A model generated the notes under the pieces. The model ran no database searches and was not told the DNA's origin. It worked only from the letters and a program-made list of their open reading frames with translations. From the NCBI RefSeq assembly GCF_026627445.1, contig NZ_JAPNLJ010000037.1, positions 28,326-92,325 on the forward strand: DNA of 64,000 nt. The letters are read 5' to 3'. Shown one piece after another: positions 60,377-64,000 of this stretch. Numbering within the stretch: the first letter of the stretch is position 1; the number at the start of each line of letters is the position of its first letter. Source of the stretch: Streptomyces sp. H27-H1 (GTDB lineage: Bacteria; Actinomycetota; Actinomycetes; Streptomycetales; Streptomycetaceae). The position numbers and the translations under genes were made by a program.

Positions 60377-60913
60377 GTGGCTGAAACCGATGTTGCGCGG
60401 ACGGTTGGCTGGGATATGGAGGAACTGACCCGGCTCGTGGAAGGCGCGCAACGGGGCGACGCCTTGGCCATGGACGAGCTGCTCGGCGTCGTCGCGCCGT
60501 ACGTCGGCCGGATCTGCGGGCCCGTGGCATTGCAGGACGGGGCGGACGCCGCGCAAGAGGCGCTCATCGCGGTATTCCGCAACATTCATCAGCTAAAAAC
60601 GCCCGCGGCGTTTCTGGGCTGGGTGCGCGCGATCGCCGCCCGGGAGGCCCTCAAGTATGCGAAGCAGCGCCAGCGGCAGGGTTCCTTACCGTCGGACTGG
60701 GACGAGAAGCCGGTGCCCGAGGACCTCCAGCTCGCCTCGGACATCGCCGACGTCATGTGCAGGCTGGCACCCGAACACCGGGTTGTGCTAACCCTGCGCC
60801 ACATCGACGGCCTGAACGAACAGGAGGTCGCGGGGGTTCTCGCGGTGCCGGTGGGGACGGTCAGGTCCCGGCTGTTCCGGGCCCGGCGCTCATTCCGTTC
60901 CGCCTGGGAGTGA
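60377..60913 (+). CDS. ECF-like RNA polymerase sigma factor (copy 2)
   Basis: Sigma factor of 178 residues, paralogous to the one at 57.7-58.3 kb. Region 2 lies in VALQDGADAAQEALIAVFRN and FLGWVRAIAAREALKYAKQR, region 4 in LAPEHRVVLTLRHIDGLNEQ and VPVGTVRSRLFRARRSFR. GTG 60377 has the GGGGGCGCA run upstream. Its 3' end overlaps the convergent SRPBCC gene by 24 bp, so the same two-gene pairing recurs but with the SRPBCC gene flipped. No anti-sigma gene is present. Confidence 0.9.
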   Translation: MAETDVARTVGWDMEELTRLVEGAQRGDALAMDELLGVVAPYVGRICGPVALQDGADAAQEALIAVFRNIHQLKTPAAFLGWVRAIAAREALKYAKQRQRQGSLPSDWDEKPVPEDLQLASDIADVMCRLAPEHRVVLTLRHIDGLNEQEVAGVLAVPVGTVRSRLFRARRSFRSAWE

Positions 60914-61393
60914 GCGCGCGTCCATGCGGAGCCGGAGGCGGTCGAAGAGCACTCCGGTCCGGCGCTCCGCCCGCACCACGCGGAGGCGGTCCACGGCCTG
61001 GCCGCCGGGGAAACGCAGGCTGCTGAAGAAGGCGAAGCGTGTTCCGCCACCCTCGGGTACGGCGGCCATTCCGCCGACCAGTGCCTTGCTCTGCATCAGG
61101 CACCAGCCCGGCCGCAGCACCACGTCGAAATGCTCGCGGTGTCCGATGGAACTCACGGCCCGCCCGGTCAGCCGGTCCTTCTCGGTTCCGGTAATGGTGA
61201 AGGAACGCAGGCCCGGGACGATATGCGGGAGTTCCTTTTCGAGATCGCTCGCGACGGCCCACAGGCGCTCGATCGGTACGTCGAACAGACGCTCGCCGTA
61301 ACTCGGGTACTTCAAGGCGGAGGCGATGACCTTCAGGCGTCGCACCGGATCGAGTTCAACCGTCGGCCAGTCACTGTTCAACGGACCAGTCAC
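60890..61393 (-). CDS. SRPBCC family protein (copy 2)
   Basis: Protein of 167 residues, paralogous to the SRPBCC protein at 57.2 kb: both share SDLExELPHxVP, GxCLMQSxxxVGGMAAVPEG and TRF. It again ends in a basic region (RLRLRMDARSLPGG). It overlaps the sigma gene by 24 bp in convergent orientation and is divergent from the AMP ligase across 207 bp. It may bind a lipid or acyl metabolite; the conserved link with a sigma factor suggests a regulatory partner rather than a stand-alone cyclase. Confidence 0.85.
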   Translation of the reverse strand: MTGPLNSDWPTVELDPVRRLKVIASALKYPSYGERLFDVPIERLWAVASDLEKELPHIVPGLRSFTITGTEKDRLTGRAVSSIGHREHFDVVLRPGWCLMQSKALVGGMAAVPEGGGTRFAFFSSLRFPGGQAVDRLRVVRAERRTGVLFDRLRLRMDARSLPGGTE

Positions 61394-61600
61394 TGGCTAC
61401 CGCCCCCTATGTCTCGTATGCGGGAGAGACTCTCAGTCATCTCCCTTCCCGGTCAAGCTATTCGGAATACCCGCCCCGGGTCAGCCGCGCGCAACAAGCT
61501 CCGAGAGAAATCAGAGCCGCCCGGGAGTGCATCTCTAGCGTACGGCCTCTTTCCCTTGAAGGAGCAGGATACGTGTGCATCGTACAAGGGGAGCGGCGGT

Positions 61601-63100
61601 ATGTGGCTTACTCAGTTGCTGGAGCGAAATCGGCAGGGCTTCGGCGGGTGGGTGGCCCTGGCCGACGCACGGCGCTCGCTCACCTGGGAGCAGCTGGCCG
61701 GACGCGTCGAAGCGCTGGCGGAACGGCTGAACGCGCGCGGGGTGCAGCGGGGGGACAGGGTGGCGGTCCTGTCGGCGGACCGTATCGAAGTGATCGAGAC
61801 GTACTTCGCGTTGGGACACCTCGGGGCGGTATTCGTCCCCCTGGACCCGAGTCTCGTCCCGGGGGAGGTCGAGGAGATCGTCGACCACGCCAAGGTCGTC
61901 GGTGTCATCGGCGAAGGAGCGCTGCTGGAACGCGTGGACAGGGGCTCGACCGCAAGTAGTTGGCGGCTGGCCTTCGAGGACCCGCTGTTCCGGGACGGGC
62001 CGGACGGCGGGGGCGGCGGTCAGCCGGCCTTCGAACCGCACGTGCGGGCCGACGACCCGGTGGCCATCCTCTACACCTCCGCCACCGGGGGCCGCCCCAA
62101 GGGCGTGGTCGTGGACCACCGTTCGGTCAAGGACATCTCGCTCGGCTGGCTCGCGGCCACCGCCCAGCCCGCAGGGGGAGTACTGGTCACCAGCGGGCCG
62201 CTGTTCCACGGGACGGTCGTCCTGGCCTTCGCCCATCTCGCCGCGGGCGCCGCCCTGGTGGTGGCCGGACCGCGGCCGCGGGACATCGTCGAGGCCGCCC
62301 GTGTCCACAAGGCGACGCACCTGTGGCTGGTGCCGGAGACCCTGCGCGCCGTGGTGGACCACCTCGCCGGACACCCGGACGAGGCCCTGCCCGATTCGCT
62401 GGCAGAAATCCTCTACGGAGCCGCCCCGCTCCCCGTCGAGCTGTACGCACGGGCCGCCCGCACCCTCGGCTGCGGATTCCGCCAGGTGTACGGGCTGACG
62501 GAGGCGGGCGGTCCGATCGTCACCCTCGGGCCCGGCGAACACCCCGACCCGCTCGGAGAACTGCCCGACACACTGCCCACCGGCCAGGTCATCCCCGGGA
62601 TGTCGCTGCGCATCGCGGACGAGAACGGCCGGCCGCTGCCCGCCGGGCACACCGGCGAGATCCTGGTCCGCGGCGACGGCCGGATGCGCGGCTACTGGCG
62701 CGACCCCGCGGCCACGGCGGCGGCCACCGTCAAGGGCTGGCTGCGTACCGGTGACCTCGGCCGCCTCGACGACGAGGGCCGGCTGCACCTCGTCGACCGC
62801 CTCACCGACCTCATCATCAGGAACGGCCGCAACGTCTACCCGGCCGAGATCGAGCGGGTGCTGCGCCGGCACCCCGCCGTCGCCGACGCGGCCGTGGTGC
62901 CCGTCGCCGACGGCGACGAGGGCGAGGTGCCGCTCGCGCTCGTCGTCCTGGCCCCCGGTGCCGGAGCGGACCGGACGGAGATCCTGGGCCACCTCTTCGA
63001 GCGGATGGCGGAGTACAAGGTCCCCAAGGACGTCCAGATCGTCGAGGAACTCCCGCGCAATGCGACCGGGAAGGTGCAGAAGAAGCTACTCACCGCGTGA
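61601..63100 (+). CDS. AMP-forming acyl-CoA/acyl-ACP ligase family protein
   Basis: Adenylate-forming enzyme of 499 residues that activates a carboxylic acid with ATP. The A3 loop is ILYTSATGGRPKGVVVDH, A5 is VYGLTEAGGP, A7 is LRTGDLGRLDDEGRL, A8 is RLTDLIIRNGRNVYPAEIE, and the A10 lysine lies in PRNATGKVQKKLL. The A3 sequence has Ala-Thr-Gly-Gly where Gly-Thr-Thr-Gly is usual. ATG 61601 follows GGGGAGCGG. It is followed by a phosphopantetheinyl transferase gene, so it may load an acyl group on a carrier protein; no carrier gene is in the window. Confidence 0.88.
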   Translation: MWLTQLLERNRQGFGGWVALADARRSLTWEQLAGRVEALAERLNARGVQRGDRVAVLSADRIEVIETYFALGHLGAVFVPLDPSLVPGEVEEIVDHAKVVGVIGEGALLERVDRGSTASSWRLAFEDPLFRDGPDGGGGGQPAFEPHVRADDPVAILYTSATGGRPKGVVVDHRSVKDISLGWLAATAQPAGGVLVTSGPLFHGTVVLAFAHLAAGAALVVAGPRPRDIVEAARVHKATHLWLVPETLRAVVDHLAGHPDEALPDSLAEILYGAAPLPVELYARAARTLGCGFRQVYGLTEAGGPIVTLGPGEHPDPLGELPDTLPTGQVIPGMSLRIADENGRPLPAGHTGEILVRGDGRMRGYWRDPAATAAATVKGWLRTGDLGRLDDEGRLHLVDRLTDLIIRNGRNVYPAEIERVLRRHPAVADAAVVPVADGDEGEVPLALVVLAPGAGADRTEILGHLFERMAEYKVPKDVQIVEELPRNATGKVQKKLLTA

Positions 63101-63130
63101 GCCGCCGCCATCCGAGCACGCGGCGGACCA

Positions 63131-63178
63131 TGCACGAGGGAGTCCGTGCACGAGTGAGTCCGTGCACAAGCGAGTCCG
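63131..63178 (+). repeat. three tandem 16-bp repeats
   Basis: The unit TGCACGAGKGAGTCCG occurs three times in tandem: 63131-63146, 63147-63162 and 63163-63178, with one to three mismatches (the last reads TGCACAAGCGAGTCCG). They lie 30-82 nt before the transferase start and 30 nt after the ligase stop. A cooperative regulator site or slippage are both possible. Confidence 0.85.
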
Positions 63179-63212
63179 AAGACGCGAACAACCGGGAACG
63201 GGGAAGAAAGCC

Positions 63213-63878
63213 GTGCGATCCATGGGGACCCTGCTGACACTGCCACGCGCCCTGACACACTTCCGGCCCCGGATACCGGGGCTCGGCTTCGGTGTCTCCT
63301 CCGTCCACGAGGGACCGCCGGTCGCCGTGCGCGAGGCCGAGCGCCGGATGGCCAGGGCCATGCCGCCCCGGCGCAGAGCCGACTTCCTGACGGGCCGCAG
63401 CGCGCTGCACCGCGCACTGCGCTCGGCGGGACTCACCGCCGACGCGGTGCTGTTCGAGGGGCCGCGCCCGCTGCTGCCGCCCGGGATCTCCGCGTCCATC
63501 AGCCACTCCGAAGGCGTCGCCGTAGCCGTGGCCGGTCCCTCGGACCGGTTCCGCGCGCTGGGCGTCGACCTCGAACTGAACGGCCTGCCCCTGGAAGCCG
63601 CCCACCTGGTGCTGCGCGGAGCAGAGACCGCCGTGCTCCGGCAGGCCGGCGCCGCCGCCCACCAGCGCCTGCTCGCCATGTACTCCGCCAAGGAAGCCGC
63701 CTTCAAGGCACTCAGCCCGCTCCTCGGCCCCGACCTGACCGGCCTGCGCGACCTGCGGCTGGCGGCCGACGCCGACGGATACCTGGCCCACGCCACGAGC
63801 CGTCCCGAGTTGCGGATGCGCGTGAGCGTACGGCGGCTCCCGCAGGGCGTCCTGTGCTGGGCCGTGCCACAGGACTAG
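63213..63878 (+). CDS. 4'-phosphopantetheinyl transferase superfamily protein
   Basis: Sfp/EntD-like enzyme that moves phosphopantetheine from CoA to carrier proteins of fatty acid, polyketide or peptide synthases, about 221 residues. Motifs are FLTGRSALHRAL (P1-like), ISASISHSEGVAVAV, metal motif LGVDLELN (about 116-123), and MYSAKEAAFKAL (about 157-168). GTG 63213 is taken with GGGGAAG upstream; ATG 63222 is an alternative. The stop codon lies at the edge of an IS5-like element, so the original C-terminus may have been altered. Confidence 0.87.
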   Translation: MRSMGTLLTLPRALTHFRPRIPGLGFGVSSVHEGPPVAVREAERRMARAMPPRRRADFLTGRSALHRALRSAGLTADAVLFEGPRPLLPPGISASISHSEGVAVAVAGPSDRFRALGVDLELNGLPLEAAHLVLRGAETAVLRQAGAAAHQRLLAMYSAKEAAFKALSPLLGPDLTGLRDLRLAADADGYLAHATSRPELRMRVSVRRLPQGVLCWAVPQD

Positions 63879-64000
63879 GTCCTGTCTGGAGTCCGGATCG
63901 CGAGTTCGGTAGATCGCCTGCGCGTGGAGGCCCGGTCTTGATAGGCCATCAGTCATGGCGCGAGGCGATCTCACCGACGAGCAGTGGACTCTGATCGAGC
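63879..64000 (+). mobile_element. left end of an IS5-like insertion sequence (runs off window)
   Basis: From just after the transferase stop the sequence reads as the left flank and start of a transposase gene. The preceding CTAG (63875-63878) is the kind of 4-bp target IS5 elements duplicate. The stop TAG is the centre of the palindrome ACAGGAC-TAG-GTCCTGT (63869-63885). The exact end and the right end cannot be seen. Confidence 0.65.
63955..64000 (+). CDS. IS5 family transposase, N-terminal fragment
   Basis: Only 15 residues, MARGDLTDEQWTLIE, fall inside the window. The start and the DLTDEQW motif are typical of Streptomyces IS5-group transposases. The rest lies beyond position 64000, so whether the copy is intact is unknown. 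Confidence 0.75.
   Translation, partial: MARGDLTDEQWTLIE

Noticed and set aside
1..64000. CRISPR arrays, rRNA genes or prophage structural genes
   Set aside because: No regularly spaced repeats, rRNA-like sequence or phage gene run was seen; the only short tandem arrays are at 55365-55400 and 63131-63178 and lack spacers.

Overview
The window is a high-GC actinobacterial chromosome segment, almost certainly Streptomyces. The evidence is codon use strongly biased to G/C in third positions, four tandem type I signal peptidase genes after rplS, the sporulation sigma factor whiG next to dprA, and the core order whiG - tetR - M23 peptidase - rpsB - tsf - pyrH - frr - cdsA - rlmN. I had no database access; assignments rest on motifs, lengths, gene order and family knowledge.

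Layout. 0.1-8.1 kb: rplS, four signal peptidases, a Nudix hydrolase, a DUF2469 protein, a YraN nuclease-like protein, a YifB/ComM AAA+ protein and DprA. 8.4-16.6 kb: whiG, a TetR regulator, a secreted M23-like protein with an altered active site, then translation and lipid genes (rpsB, tsf, pyrH, frr, cdsA, rlmN) with hairpins between transcription units. 16.6-20.6 kb: a TPP riboswitch in front of a thiamine-type ABC importer (thiB, thiP, thiQ). 20.6-24.6 kb: an EamA-like membrane protein, a LOG-like protein and an ABC exporter whose ATPase lacks a normal signature motif.

24.8-30.2 kb, 38.8-46.1 kb and 49.7-57.1 kb together look like polyamine uptake and breakdown: a class III aminotransferase with an Lrp regulator, two aminobutyraldehyde-type dehydrogenases, a solitary PotD paralogue, a full potDABC importer with a DAO-family FAD oxidase, GabT, a PucR regulator and a third aldehyde dehydrogenase suited to succinate semialdehyde. 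The inferred route is putrescine or glutamyl-putrescine to aminobutyraldehyde, GABA and succinate. Between these blocks lie a sensor kinase/regulator operon with adenosine deaminase and a glycerophosphodiesterase, a DD-peptidase-like serine hydrolase, a GH18 chitinase with a DasR-type operator and a PAP2 phosphatase.

The most striking locus is 36.0-38.7 kb: a Ro60/TROVE protein gene preceded on the same strand by two structured RNAs. Each is a circularly permuted tRNA-like fold joined to a long helix that carries the same bulged motif. They are read here as bacterial Y RNAs (YrlA type). A NADAR-domain protein lies just upstream in the same orientation, so NADAR - Y RNA - Y RNA - Ro60 may be one unit.

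57.2-64.0 kb looks accessory: two paralogous sigma-factor/SRPBCC pairs flank a carboxylesterase, followed by an AMP-forming ligase, a triple 16-bp repeat, a phosphopantetheinyl transferase, and an IS5-like transposase that begins just after the transferase stop codon and runs off the window.
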